Below, one piece after another: positions 16,855-25,122 of a stretch of DNA of 51,425 nt. The translations under genes and the position numbers were made by a program. The notes beneath the pieces are model-generated. The model saw nothing but the letters and a program-made list of their open reading frames with translations. It had not been told where the DNA came from and searched no databases. The stretch covers positions 1 to 51,425 of the forward strand of contig JAPOOX010000148.1 of NCBI GenBank assembly GCA_026713185.1. The letters run 5' to 3'. This stretch comes from Gammaproteobacteria bacterium. Its GTDB lineage: Bacteria; Pseudomonadota; Gammaproteobacteria; Pseudomonadales; Azotimanducaceae. Position 1 is the stretch's first letter, and every line of letters begins with the position of its first letter.

Positions 16855-19092
16855 ATGAAGAATTCAACGATGGTAAGTCTGGCGACGCTGGTTTTCGTCG
16901 TATGTGGTAGTAATGTAGTTTTCGCACAACAAGCAGGAGACGCTGCTGAAGAACAAGTGATAGAGGAAGTGCTGGTTACGGCAACCCGCCGCACCGAGAA
17001 CTTGCAGGACGTACCAATCTCCATCTCCGCGGTACGGGCGGAGGACATTGTCGCTACCGGTAGCGTGGATTTGCAGGATGTGGCACTCCAAATTCCCAAT
17101 CTGGTATTCGCCGAAGTGGTTAACCAGGGGCTGGCGTTTATTTCGATTCGCGGCATCAATTCCCGGACTGAACCGTCGGCGATAGGATTCGATTCGAGCG
17201 TTGGCGTCTATGTAGACGGCGTGTTTCACTCCCGCCAGTTCAATGCCAATGTCAATATGGGCGAGATAGAACGGGTAGAAGTTCTGCGTGGCCCCCAGGG
17301 TACGCTGTTTGGTCGAAATACCATCAGTGGCGCCATCAATATCACGAGCAAGAAACCTACGACAGATCAGGTTTATGGGAACGTCTCGGTCGATGTCGGT
17401 GACCGTGACATGATTCACGTCCGTGGCAGCGTGAACGTTCCGATCATTGACGACACGCTGGCCGTCAAGGTGTTTGCTGAAAGCTACGACATTAATGGTT
17501 ACGTGACGAACATAACGACGGGTAACGATGATCTCGGTAGCAAAGATAAAACCAGTGCCCGCGTTCAACTGCGATACACACCAAATGATCAGACCACCAT
17601 TGACCTTTTGCTCAGTGCATACGAGTCCGATTCCGTGGACTATTTTTTCGAACACATAGATGGGCCGGCATCGGATGATCGCCAATTCACTACCACCAAT
17701 AACACTGAAAGCACCTCAAGAGTAGATTTGTTCAATACTTCAGTTGCAATTCAACATGAATTTGCAAACGGCTATACCCTTAACTCAACTACGGCCTGGC
17801 TGGAAGATGAGCTGAACTTCAGCGCGGACGTAGAAGCCACGGCTAACCCGGTGATTGGCATCGAGTCGTTCATCACCGACGAACTGTTTAGTCAGGAATT
17901 GCGCCTTGCGTCACCCGCTGATCGCAGTTACGACTTTATTGCCGGTTTTTACTACGACGATGAGCAAGGTAGAAACACGGATGAAATCTTTGTCGGCGGT
18001 GGTTTTCCCTTTCCACCGATACGCGACTCAAGTATTAAGCGAGGCGGCAACACGCTGGATCGAGAAAGTTGGGCGGTATTCGCCCACGCAAATTTTGACC
18101 TGAACGAACTGACGACGCTATTCGCTGGTGCGCGTTATACCGACGAAACGAAAAAACAGAAGTCCCATCCTTCCTCCTGTGTGAACCCGTTTACTTGCAT
18201 CATCCTGGGTAATCCTGCACTCACGACAGTCACTGATGCGCCGGTCGACGTAACAATGGAAGAATGGACGTTCACTACAGGTCTGCGTTATCACATCAAT
18301 CAGGATGTCATGGTTTATGGCAGCATTGGCACGGGGATAAAGTCCGGCGCATTTAACAACACCACTGACCCGGCAGGTGATTTTGCTACACGCAACCTGA
18401 TCACCGACCCTGAAGAAGTGACCAGTTACGAGTTAGGCGTAAAATCAAGTTGGCCGGAGCATCATCTCAATATGAATCTAGCCGTGTTCTTCATGGACTA
18501 CGAAGATCTGCAGGTGCGCCTCGGTTGTAGCAGTTGTGGGCCGGGTGGAATCGGGGAAAGATACCTCTCTAATGCGGGGACTGCCAGTGGCCAGGGGTTT
18601 GAATTGGAAGTCGTTGCACTACCAACCGATAGCCTTAAATTGACGGCAGGGGTTGGTTTCATGGACACAACTTACGATGATTTGAAAGATGTGGAAGACC
18701 TGCGTCGGGGCGGATTTTTCGATGCCGGCGGTAATGAATTACCACTCGCACCCAATTGGACAATAAACGCATCGGCTCAGCATACAACGGATATGGCCGG
18801 CGGGACGCTCACGTCCCGGCTTGATATTGGCTATGTGGCTGACCGTTTTTCAGATGCCTCTTTCCATAACCATCCCGACGATATTCTACCGTCGCAGACT
18901 TTGGTGAGTGGTCGAATAAGCTACCGATCTGCTGGGGATAGCTGGGGGGTCTCGGTGTGGGGCAAGAATCTCACCGACGATGACAGTATGGTTTACCGCG
19001 CGTTTGGGGCTGCATTTCTCCCTTTTGCAACAAAAAGGGCGCAGTTCCAGGAACCCAGAACCTACGGTGTGACGCTCGATCTCAGGTTCTAA
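16855..19092 (+). CDS. TonB-dependent outer-membrane receptor
   Basis: The 745-residue protein has a signal peptide (LATLVFVVCGSNVVFAQ) and a TonB-box-like VIEEVLVTATRR. The plug domain follows: NLQDVPISISAV, then ISIRGINSR, then RVEVLRGPQGTLFGRNTISGA. A 22-strand beta-barrel ends in aromatic TYGVTLDLRF. It imports a ligand across the outer membrane using TonB-ExbBD energy; ligand unknown. A GAGG site before the ATG at 16855 favours that start over the ATG at 16843. A TATC-N4-GATA site upstream places it in the same candidate regulon as the esterase at 19391 directly downstream. A hairpin terminator separates the two. It is probably the import gate of the island. Confidence 0.92.
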   Translation: MKNSTMVSLATLVFVVCGSNVVFAQQAGDAAEEQVIEEVLVTATRRTENLQDVPISISAVRAEDIVATGSVDLQDVALQIPNLVFAEVVNQGLAFISIRGINSRTEPSAIGFDSSVGVYVDGVFHSRQFNANVNMGEIERVEVLRGPQGTLFGRNTISGAINITSKKPTTDQVYGNVSVDVGDRDMIHVRGSVNVPIIDDTLAVKVFAESYDINGYVTNITTGNDDLGSKDKTSARVQLRYTPNDQTTIDLLLSAYESDSVDYFFEHIDGPASDDRQFTTTNNTESTSRVDLFNTSVAIQHEFANGYTLNSTTAWLEDELNFSADVEATANPVIGIESFITDELFSQELRLASPADRSYDFIAGFYYDDEQGRNTDEIFVGGGFPFPPIRDSSIKRGGNTLDRESWAVFAHANFDLNELTTLFAGARYTDETKKQKSHPSSCVNPFTCIILGNPALTTVTDAPVDVTMEEWTFTTGLRYHINQDVMVYGSIGTGIKSGAFNNTTDPAGDFATRNLITDPEEVTSYELGVKSSWPEHHLNMNLAVFFMDYEDLQVRLGCSSCGPGGIGERYLSNAGTASGQGFELEVVALPTDSLKLTAGVGFMDTTYDDLKDVEDLRRGGFFDAGGNELPLAPNWTINASAQHTTDMAGGTLTSRLDIGYVADRFSDASFHNHPDDILPSQTLVSGRISYRSAGDSWGVSVWGKNLTDDDSMVYRAFGAAFLPFATKRAQFQEPRTYGVTLDLRF

Positions 19093-19121
19093 GTTGATGG
19101 GGTAGTCGTCGCGCCCAATGT

Positions 19122-19158
19122 AAAAGGGGTCAGGTCCATTATCGTTCTGACCCCTTTT
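19122..19158. terminator. 12-bp perfect hairpin, terminator or REP-like repeat
   Basis: AAAAGGGGTCAG at 19122-19133 pairs exactly with CTGACCCCTTTT at 19147-19158, closing on a run of T after the TonB receptor. It fits a bidirectional terminator. The GGGGTCAG/CTGACCCC core is the same as in the 90-bp hairpin repeats at 26997 and 29150, suggesting a common repeat family. Confidence 0.7.
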
Positions 19159-19302
19159 CTTAGCCCAATGACGACCTATCGCGTTGAACCCCGACAAAGG
19201 AGCTTTGCACCGCATTGGAAGGGCCACACAACGGTTGCCCTCACCCTGTGCGCTCTGCTGAGCACCCCCTTTTTCTTTAATACCGAACGCATAACACAGT
19301 GT

Positions 19303-19331
19303 TATCGGTCGATAGTTTTCTCGTTATAGAC
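19303..19331 (+). promoter_or_regulatory. TATC-N4-GATA operator with TRGAC element, upstream of the esterase fusion
   Basis: TATCGGTCGATA at 19303-19314, 12 bases, then TAGAC at 19327-19331 (here as TATAGAC, closest to a consensus -10). The start codon is 60 bases further. Confidence 0.65.
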
Positions 19332-19390
19332 ATGGTTTTTGTCTTGCGGGAGACTAGCGTCGGAGCTGTAGTAACATAAGGAGTGATAAC

Positions 19391-21976
19391 TTGGTTCACA
19401 CGTTGTTTGGTTCGTATAGTCGATTACTCATTCTACTTGCAGCACTGTCTGTTACGTCGGTACTGCAGGCGGATGATTTGCCCTTCACCCGCGACATTGA
19501 TGTGATCTACCACAAGCAGGGTGGCTATGCCCTGACCATGGACCGGCTCACACCGAGGGGTGAGGCCAACGGTGCTGCGGTGATCGGGGTGATAAGTGGC
19601 AGATGGATATCAAAGCATGAATTCCTGGCGCCCCAGGTCGCGGATCAACTCCCTGGTATTGCCGGGGGTATCCTCAACCCAACGGAATTACTACGGCGTG
19701 GTTATACCGTCTTCTATGTGGTCCATGGTGCCCAGCCGTTATTCACCATTCCCGAAATTCATGCTCACCTCAGTGCTGCCGTCAGGCACATTCGTCATAA
19801 TGCCGAACGCTACGGCGTTGATCCGGCGCGCATTGGCATCATGGGCGGGTCGGCCGGTGGTCATCTTTCACTGCTCCAGGGTACCAGAGGTCTGATTGCC
19901 GATGACAACCCGAAGACACAGGCAGAGCAAAGCAGCCGGGTACAGGCTGTAGTGTCCTATTTCCCGCCGACGGACTTTGTTAACTATGGTACAGAGGGGC
20001 AGTTCTTTATCGATTTCCTGACCGAGGCTGGCGGTGCTAATCCCCTTCAGACACTGGACCTCGCAGACCACGATGACAAGAACTTTCTTCGCAACAAAGT
20101 TAAAGATGAAGCAAGGCTGACTCAACACTATCGGGACATTGCACCTTATTACCATGTCAGTGCCGATGATCCTCCTACATTACTGATTCATGGCGATGTG
20201 GACGATCGAGTGCCTGTTCAGCAGTCGGAGCGCATCGCAGAGAGGTTCCAGGCCGAAGGGGTGGTACACAAGCTGCAACGCAAGGCCGGTGGTGCTCATG
20301 GCTGGACACCTGACGACGAAGAACTGAACTTGGTCGCTGACTGGTTTGACACTCATCTGGCTAGAGAACCCAAAACAGAGGAGAACGCTGTCGACCTGGA
20401 AGTTGAAGTCACCGGCGGCGCGATTCGAGGCATTGAGGTGGCGGGCCTCAAACAATACCTTGGTATCCCCTACACCGCGCCGCCTGTAGGTAATCTTCGC
20501 TGGGCGCCACCGGCACCGGTTGTTCCCTGGAAAGGTGTTCGCGATGCGAGCGCGCCGGGTCCTATATGCCCACAGCGTAAGGGTGGTTCGGGCGTTGCAT
20601 TTTATAGTGGTCCCCCTCCCGGTACACCCAGACCGGAGCAGAACGAAGACTGTCTGACCTTGAACGTATGGAGCAAGGCGACCCGTACCGATGAGGCCCG
20701 ACCAGTTATGGTATGGATACATGGCGGCGGCCTGGTGGGAGGCTCGAGTGCCAAGCTCACCGGTCGGTTGCTCGCTGAAAAAGCTGCCGTCGTTGTATCA
20801 ATGAATTATCGGCTTGGACAATTGGGATTTTTCGCCCATCCCGAACTCAGTGCTAAGAATCCCAAAGGTGTTTCGGGCAATCAGGGTTTTCGCGATCAGA
20901 TACAGGCATTACAGTGGGTGCGCGACAACATCGGGAAATTTGGTGGTGACCCGAACAACGTGACTATCTTTGGTGAGTCTTCCGGCGGTACCAGCGTTGC
21001 CGTACTGCAGGCGAGCCCACTCGCAAAAGGTTTGTTTCATCGTGCAATCGGCCAGAGTGGCGCACCGTTTCACCCCATGCGCCACCGCATCCGCGACTAC
21101 AGCTTCGCCCCTTCCGGCGAGTCAAATGGATTGCGTTTTGGCGCGGCCCTCGTGGGCGAGGACGCGGACCAGTCTCTTGCCGCACTGCGCAAGGTGCCGG
21201 CGGACAAAATCCATGAAGTGACTCAATCCAGTCAGGCCTTCCGCGTCTATGAATATTTTGCCATGGTCGATGGCGAAGTGCTGCTGGAGGATGTGGCCAC
21301 CACCTTCGCAAACGGGAAACAAAATGATGTGCCCACACTGGTGGGTGCAACGTCCGATGAGACCTCCGTGCCCGTGGATCATTTGTCGACAATCATGGGG
21401 ACCGGCATCAAGGGGTTTCAGCGATTTACTGCGTCCATGCTGCCCGGGATCAGGGATGAAATCCCGACCTATTATCCTGCGACGACCGACGAGCAGGCGA
21501 TGCAGTCCTGGCGAGACCTGTTCAATAATCTGAACTTCCATTATCCAATGAGAGCCTGGGCCAGGGGTATGGAGCACGTCAAGAGCGACGCCTATTTGTA
21601 CTGGTTTTCCTGGCGTCCACCCATACCCAATACCGATCACATTGGTGCATTTCACGGTTCTTTTCAGATGTATCTGTTCGGTAACCTGAAAGCCTATAAA
21701 GCCAAGCCGACTGACGCAGACAGACGATTTTCTGAAATGCTCGCTGAAACCTGGGTCAGGTTTGCGCGGACCGGTAATCCCAATGGGGGCACCCTGCCAG
21801 AGTGGCCGGCATTCACCGAGGAGAATGAAGCGTATATGGAACTCGGCGCAGCGCTTCGAGCTGGTAACAACCTTGAAATGCCGCGGGTGGATTTAATCGG
21901 CGAGGCCTGGGCCAAGCGTCGGCATGCCGCCATGGGTGGTGAGGGTGAGTTCAAAGCCGGTGAACGGTTGTGGTAA
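19391..21976 (+). CDS. Two-domain esterase: alpha/beta hydrolase fused to type B carboxylesterase
   Basis: The 861-residue secreted protein starts at a TTG at 19391, 7 bases after an AAGGAG ribosome site. A signal peptide follows (LLILLAALSVTSVLQA). Residues about 30-330 form an acyl-peptidase/BD-FAE-like hydrolase with GGSAGG (Ser154), LIHGDVDDRVP and GGAHGW. Residues about 340-855 form a type B carboxylesterase (PF00135): GIPYTAPPVGNLRW, EDCLTLNVW, WIHGGGL, Ser530 in FGESSGG, and AFHGS with the catalytic His. Both triads look complete, so this is a natural tandem esterase. The second domain closely resembles the esterase half of the protein at 29190. Both probably release acyl or aryl groups from an imported substrate. 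Confidence 0.87.
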   Translation: MVHTLFGSYSRLLILLAALSVTSVLQADDLPFTRDIDVIYHKQGGYALTMDRLTPRGEANGAAVIGVISGRWISKHEFLAPQVADQLPGIAGGILNPTELLRRGYTVFYVVHGAQPLFTIPEIHAHLSAAVRHIRHNAERYGVDPARIGIMGGSAGGHLSLLQGTRGLIADDNPKTQAEQSSRVQAVVSYFPPTDFVNYGTEGQFFIDFLTEAGGANPLQTLDLADHDDKNFLRNKVKDEARLTQHYRDIAPYYHVSADDPPTLLIHGDVDDRVPVQQSERIAERFQAEGVVHKLQRKAGGAHGWTPDDEELNLVADWFDTHLAREPKTEENAVDLEVEVTGGAIRGIEVAGLKQYLGIPYTAPPVGNLRWAPPAPVVPWKGVRDASAPGPICPQRKGGSGVAFYSGPPPGTPRPEQNEDCLTLNVWSKATRTDEARPVMVWIHGGGLVGGSSAKLTGRLLAEKAAVVVSMNYRLGQLGFFAHPELSAKNPKGVSGNQGFRDQIQALQWVRDNIGKFGGDPNNVTIFGESSGGTSVAVLQASPLAKGLFHRAIGQSGAPFHPMRHRIRDYSFAPSGESNGLRFGAALVGEDADQSLAALRKVPADKIHEVTQSSQAFRVYEYFAMVDGEVLLEDVATTFANGKQNDVPTLVGATSDETSVPVDHLSTIMGTGIKGFQRFTASMLPGIRDEIPTYYPATTDEQAMQSWRDLFNNLNFHYPMRAWARGMEHVKSDAYLYWFSWRPPIPNTDHIGAFHGSFQMYLFGNLKAYKAKPTDADRRFSEMLAETWVRFARTGNPNGGTLPEWPAFTEENEAYMELGAALRAGNNLEMPRVDLIGEAWAKRRHAAMGGEGEFKAGERLW

Positions 21977-21983
21977 ATACACC

Positions 21984-22021
21984 AATGACACAATGCACAG
22001 AATTCGGGGGACAGAGTACCT
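21984..22021 (+). other. Possible 5' scrap of a DUF2855 gene
   Basis: The bases ACCAATGACACAATGCACAG and the two codons after them match the start of the DUF2855 gene at 3755-3780 with two differences, encoding MTQCTE. A stop follows after six more codons. The rest of 21977-22161 shows nothing recognisable. Confidence 0.3.
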
Positions 22022-22161
22022 AACTCAATTCGAAGGGCTATCCTTTCGTGTCTGTTCGCGCCTAAGTTTGTTACTGGCTGCAAACAGATTGATAGTAGGT
22101 GCGACAAGGGAGCTGACGACCGGCAATCAGGTATACTCTACCTCGAATTCGACGCGGCGCG

Positions 22162-23529
22162 CTATGCCGGAACACCCAAGAGGCGCTGCCGCTGCCGGAT
22201 CACCGTGCGGCGATTCCACTCTCTTGCCCACAACCCGAGTACCACGTTCGTGAACGCCGCCGCCGCGAAGATGCCGACGTGGCCGAACCAGTGCCGGGCG
22301 AGAAGCGCCAGCGGGACGTAGAAAACCCCCAGCCGCAGCAGCGACAGCACGAGCGGCGGCAGCGGCTTGGACAGGGCGTTGAAGGCGCCGTTGGCGGTGT
22401 TGAACATGCCGGCGAAGCCGATGGTGATCGGGATGATGTACAGGTAGCTCGTTGCCGTGGCGACGACCTCGGCGTCGTCACGAATGAGCGTCACGAACAG
22501 TTCTCCGCCCGTCCACATGATGACGGCCGCGATGACGCCCCAGACGAGGCAGTAACGGTAGCACAGGCGCAGCGCCTCGTCGACGCGATCGAAGCGCCGG
22601 GCACCCCAGTTCTGACCGACCAGCGGCGCGGCGTTGGAGGCGATACCGATCACCACCATGAACACCACCGACTCGATGCGCGAGCCGATGCCGAAGCCGG
22701 CGACGACGGCCGCGCCGAATGGCGCCAAGAGTCTGGTCACCACCGCCGATGCCAGCGGTTCGATGATGTTGCTTGCCATGGCGGGCAAGCCGACATGAAG
22801 GATTTCCCGGGCCGACGTCGAGAACCGCATCAGCGAGGCGCGGATGATGCGTTCCTTGAAGCAGAACCAATACACGCCGATCAGAAACGATGACGATCGC
22901 GCGATCACGAACGACCAGGCCGCACCTTCCACTCCTAACGCCGGCAAGCCCAGCCAACCGAAGATCAGAAACGGCCCGATGAGTACCTGCAGGATCGATC
23001 CGGCTGCAATGACGATCCCCGGATAGACGGGATCGCCGATGGCCCGCATCAGGCCGGTTCCGACCATGGATAAGCCGAACAGCGGATAGCCGATCGCGGA
23101 AATCCGGATGTAGGCAACGACGAGGTCGAGCACGCCCTCACGGGCGCCCATCAGGTGGAACAACGGTCGTGCGAAGGCCAACACGAGCACCGAGCAGAGG
23201 ATGTTGAAGGCTAACACGAGCAACAGGCCATGGGTGGTGAGGAAGGCCGCACGCTCTCGATCCCCTCCCCCAATGGCCCGCGCGAGAACGGCGCCGATCC
23301 CGACGCCGAGGCCGCGGGTCGCGGCGCCGATGGCCATGAGCACGGGAAATGCGAAGGTGACCGCAGCGATTGCCTCCGTGCCGACCCGGCCGAGGTAGAC
23401 CGTCTCTACAAAACTCGCCAGCGTCATGGCGAGAAAACCCAGGATCATGTACCCCGAAAGGCGCATGAGATGGCGAGACAGGTCGCCCTCGGTAAAGCTC
23501 GCGGTGGCGGACTTGGAATCGGCATCCAT
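22162..23529 (-). CDS. MATE family multidrug/toxin efflux transporter
   Basis: The 455-residue inner-membrane protein has about 12 hydrophobic helices. MATE (PF01554) signatures occur in both halves, such as SFVETVYLGRVGTEAIAAVT and QNWGARRFDRVDEALRL. It would export cationic or toxic organic compounds using Na+ or H+. Start is uncertain: the ATG at 23529 lacks a good ribosome site, and an in-frame TTG at 23562 would add 11 residues. The codons are markedly GC-richer than in the flanking DUF3604 genes, suggesting a separate origin. Confidence 0.87.
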   Translation of the reverse strand: MDADSKSATASFTEGDLSRHLMRLSGYMILGFLAMTLASFVETVYLGRVGTEAIAAVTFAFPVLMAIGAATRGLGVGIGAVLARAIGGGDRERAAFLTTHGLLLVLAFNILCSVLVLAFARPLFHLMGAREGVLDLVVAYIRISAIGYPLFGLSMVGTGLMRAIGDPVYPGIVIAAGSILQVLIGPFLIFGWLGLPALGVEGAAWSFVIARSSSFLIGVYWFCFKERIIRASLMRFSTSAREILHVGLPAMASNIIEPLASAVVTRLLAPFGAAVVAGFGIGSRIESVVFMVVIGIASNAAPLVGQNWGARRFDRVDEALRLCYRYCLVWGVIAAVIMWTGGELFVTLIRDDAEVVATATSYLYIIPITIGFAGMFNTANGAFNALSKPLPPLVLSLLRLGVFYVPLALLARHWFGHVGIFAAAAFTNVVLGLWAREWNRRTVIRQRQRLLGVPA

Positions 23530-23583
23530 GCGGTTCACACTAAACGATTCCAACTCTTGCAAGGAGCAACCATGAACAAACGG

Positions 23584-23680
23584 TTCGCGGCGACGTCACC
23601 CACATGGACCACTTGGCGACCCACGCCGATGCCATGGCCGACTTAGCAGAGATTGCGCCGATCTGGATCGCCACGGCCCC
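23584..23680 (+). pseudogene. Cytochrome c' internal fragment
   Basis: One frame reads VRGDVTHMDHLATHADAMAD then LAEIAPIW, the helix block typical of cytochrome c' proteins (normally followed by the CxxCH heme site, absent here). No start or stop in this frame. It collides head-to-head with a cytochrome b561 fragment on the other strand. These two types are often neighbours, so a deletion of a former b561-c' pair is likely. Confidence 0.45.
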
Positions 23681-23689
23681 CAGGGGCAA

Positions 23690-23839
23690 CCCAAACAGGA
23701 CAAGACCCGAGCGTTGGCGCCACTCCAACAGGCCGATGTCGCAAACAAGGCCCGAATAGAGGGAAAAGACGATGAAACCGGCGAGTGCCCAGTGCCACAG
23801 CCGGAGCGGCCAGTCCCAGATCGTGGGATCCGGTTTCAT
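23690..23839 (-). pseudogene. N-terminal fragment of cytochrome b561
   Basis: The ATG overlaps the cupin stop (ATGA at 23839-23836) and opens MKPDPTIWDWPLRLWHWALA then GFIVFSLYSGLV...LLEWRQRSGLVLFG. This is the first helix and heme-ligand His of bacterial b561. After about 55 residues the frame enters the antisense of the cytochrome c' fragment. The electron-transfer function is therefore lost. Confidence 0.55.
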
Positions 23840-24312
23840 GCATAGGGCCTGCCGTCCTTGTGCGAGAACGGGCCGCCAGCCCCGCGACCCCTGATCTGCA
23901 TGTCGATATCGGGATAGTCCACGTCATCGTCGGCCCGGCGGCTGCCGACCTCAAGGTAGGTCACCGACTGTTCGGTCTCATTGACCAGATGATGGCCGTT
24001 CGCCTCGCCGGCCGGGAAGCCCGCACACATGCCCGGTTCCAGTGGTGTGCGACCCTCGTCGGTCACAAGTGTCGGGCAGCCATCGAGGATGTAGACAAGT
24101 TCATCCTCCGCCGAGTGCCAATGCCGCTGCGACGACCATGCGCCGGGTGGCAGGATGACGACGTTGACGCCGAAGTCGGTGAGCCCGAATGCGTCACCCA
24201 AGGCGTGTTTCTGCCGGTCGGCGCAGGGCACGGAAAACGGGTTCGGATACCCGCTGCCACGACGCGGGGGAACGGCGGCGGCGACAATTGCCGTGGGCTT
24301 GGTCTCGCTCAT
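23836..24312 (-). CDS. Cupin-domain protein
   Basis: The 158-residue cytoplasmic protein has a single cupin: FGVNVVILPPGAWSSQRHWH, then EDELVYILDG, PLEPGMCAGFPAGEANGH and HLVNET. The HWHxxxDE and C-terminal His supply the usual metal site. Activity unknown (isomerase, dioxygenase or regulator types are all possible). The ATG at 24312 follows GGAG and is preferred over the ATG at 24360. It was formerly the first gene of an operon with the now truncated cytochrome b561. GC-rich like the MATE gene. Confidence 0.8.
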   Translation of the reverse strand: MSETKPTAIVAAAVPPRRGSGYPNPFSVPCADRQKHALGDAFGLTDFGVNVVILPPGAWSSQRHWHSAEDELVYILDGCPTLVTDEGRTPLEPGMCAGFPAGEANGHHLVNETEQSVTYLEVGSRRADDDVDYPDIDMQIRGRGAGGPFSHKDGRPYA

Positions 24313-24360
24313 GGGTGCTCCAACAAGGGTACCTTTACGTACAACAATATCGTGGGCCAT

Positions 24361-24759
24361 GTATGTATTTCTCCGAAAGAATAGTCTTCGTATCAGGACA
24401 ATTTGAATGTCAGTATACCCTAGGGCAGCAGCCTATTGTCCAAACACCCGGATGCCAGGGCTTTAGGAGAAGAAACCCGGCCACCCGGAAAGGGCAGGTT
24501 ACCTTCCAGGCTAAACCTTTTTTTGGGATTTTCGGCGGATGCGCTTGAGTAGTGAAATTTTTCTCCAGAGTAATTCCGGCCTGTTCCATCGGCACAGGAG
24601 TCGCTAACGCAAAGAGCCAGCCCCTTGCGGGGCAGTCTCACCAAAGGGATGAACGAAAAGAAAAAACGGTTAATCAAAAAGGGGCTTTGGCGAAAATCGA
24701 GAAAGTGCTATTCTGTATCAATAGTATGATTTTCCCCGCAACCCCTTGGAGGCTGTTTT
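24361..24759. other. Non-coding gap with a GC hairpin and a DUF3604 scrap
   Basis: Nearly 400 bases without a gene. Contents: a 29-base stretch at 24437-24465 nearly identical to 25524-25552 inside the copy 5 DUF3604 gene (MSKHPDAR region), and a CCCCTTGCGGGG hairpin near 24622-24633 with A-rich DNA after it. Close to the end is the leader of parD. No other structure was recognised. Confidence 0.45.
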
Positions 24760-25020
24760 ATGGGCACAACACGGAAAACAATCACAGTCACCGATCAACA
24801 AGACAACTGGATAAAGTCGCAAATTGCAGCCGGACAGTTCACCAATGACAGCGAATATGTCCGCGACCTGATCCGCCGCGATCAAGCAAGCCAAGCCGAT
24901 ATTGAAGCAATCCGCGCCGCACTCATCGAGGGCGAGGAAAGCGGAGAGCCGCGACCGTTCGATAGCAGTCAATTTAAACAAGAAATGGCTGCCAAGCATG
25001 CCGGTCCGTCCGGGGGCTGA
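24760..25020 (+). CDS. parD: ParD-family antitoxin (toxin partner lost)
   Basis: An 86-residue protein starting MGTTRKTITVTDQQDNWIKS, with QFTNDSEYVRDLIRRDQ. This is the ribbon-helix-helix DNA-binding N-terminus of ParD antitoxins. An acidic, disordered-looking tail ends KHAGPSGG. In complete systems it neutralises the ParE gyrase toxin and represses its own promoter. A GGAGG ribosome site lies 7 bases upstream. Its stop overlaps a new ATG (TGATG), as in normal parDE operons, but that second frame lasts only about five codons. The antitoxin is therefore an orphan here. Confidence 0.82.
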   Translation: MGTTRKTITVTDQQDNWIKSQIAAGQFTNDSEYVRDLIRRDQASQADIEAIRAALIEGEESGEPRPFDSSQFKQEMAAKHAGPSGG

Positions 25021-25036
25021 TGGTCTCGCTGCGCCA
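25020..25036 (+). pseudogene. Start of a parE toxin gene, cut by a repeat element
   Basis: After the overlapping TGATG, the codons read MVSLR, a plausible ParE start (family members open with M..LxP.A). The MITE-like repeat then begins at 25037. Short length limits certainty. Confidence 0.4.
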
Positions 25037-25078
25037 GGAGGCTGTCCGAGAACTGCGACCGTAGCGAGGGCGAGACTG
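25037..25078 (+). repeat. 42-bp copy of the left arm of the element at 1025
   Basis: Identical over 42 bases to 1025-1066. No right end is found downstream: the next DNA is the leader of the copy 5 DUF3604 gene. It is a solo end, left by deletion or recombination between element copies. Confidence 0.8.
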
Positions 25079-25122
25079 TCTTGCGTTCCAGGCATAACTT
25101 TCAATCTCCAATTGGGATAAGA

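Noticed and set aside
19122-19158. CRISPR-type repeat
   Set aside because: It is a single inverted pair, with no direct repeats or spacers. No CRISPR array or cas gene was seen in the window.
22162-23562. Long + strand frame opposite the MATE gene as a gene
   Set aside because: It reads as Arg/Glu/Asp/Gly-rich low-complexity antisense of a GC-rich gene, while the minus strand has clear membrane helices and MATE motifs.
24590-24660. c-di-GMP (GEMM) riboswitch
   Set aside because: An ACGCAAAG string and a GC hairpin gave a first impression, but the paired 5' and 3' receptor segments of GEMM are absent.
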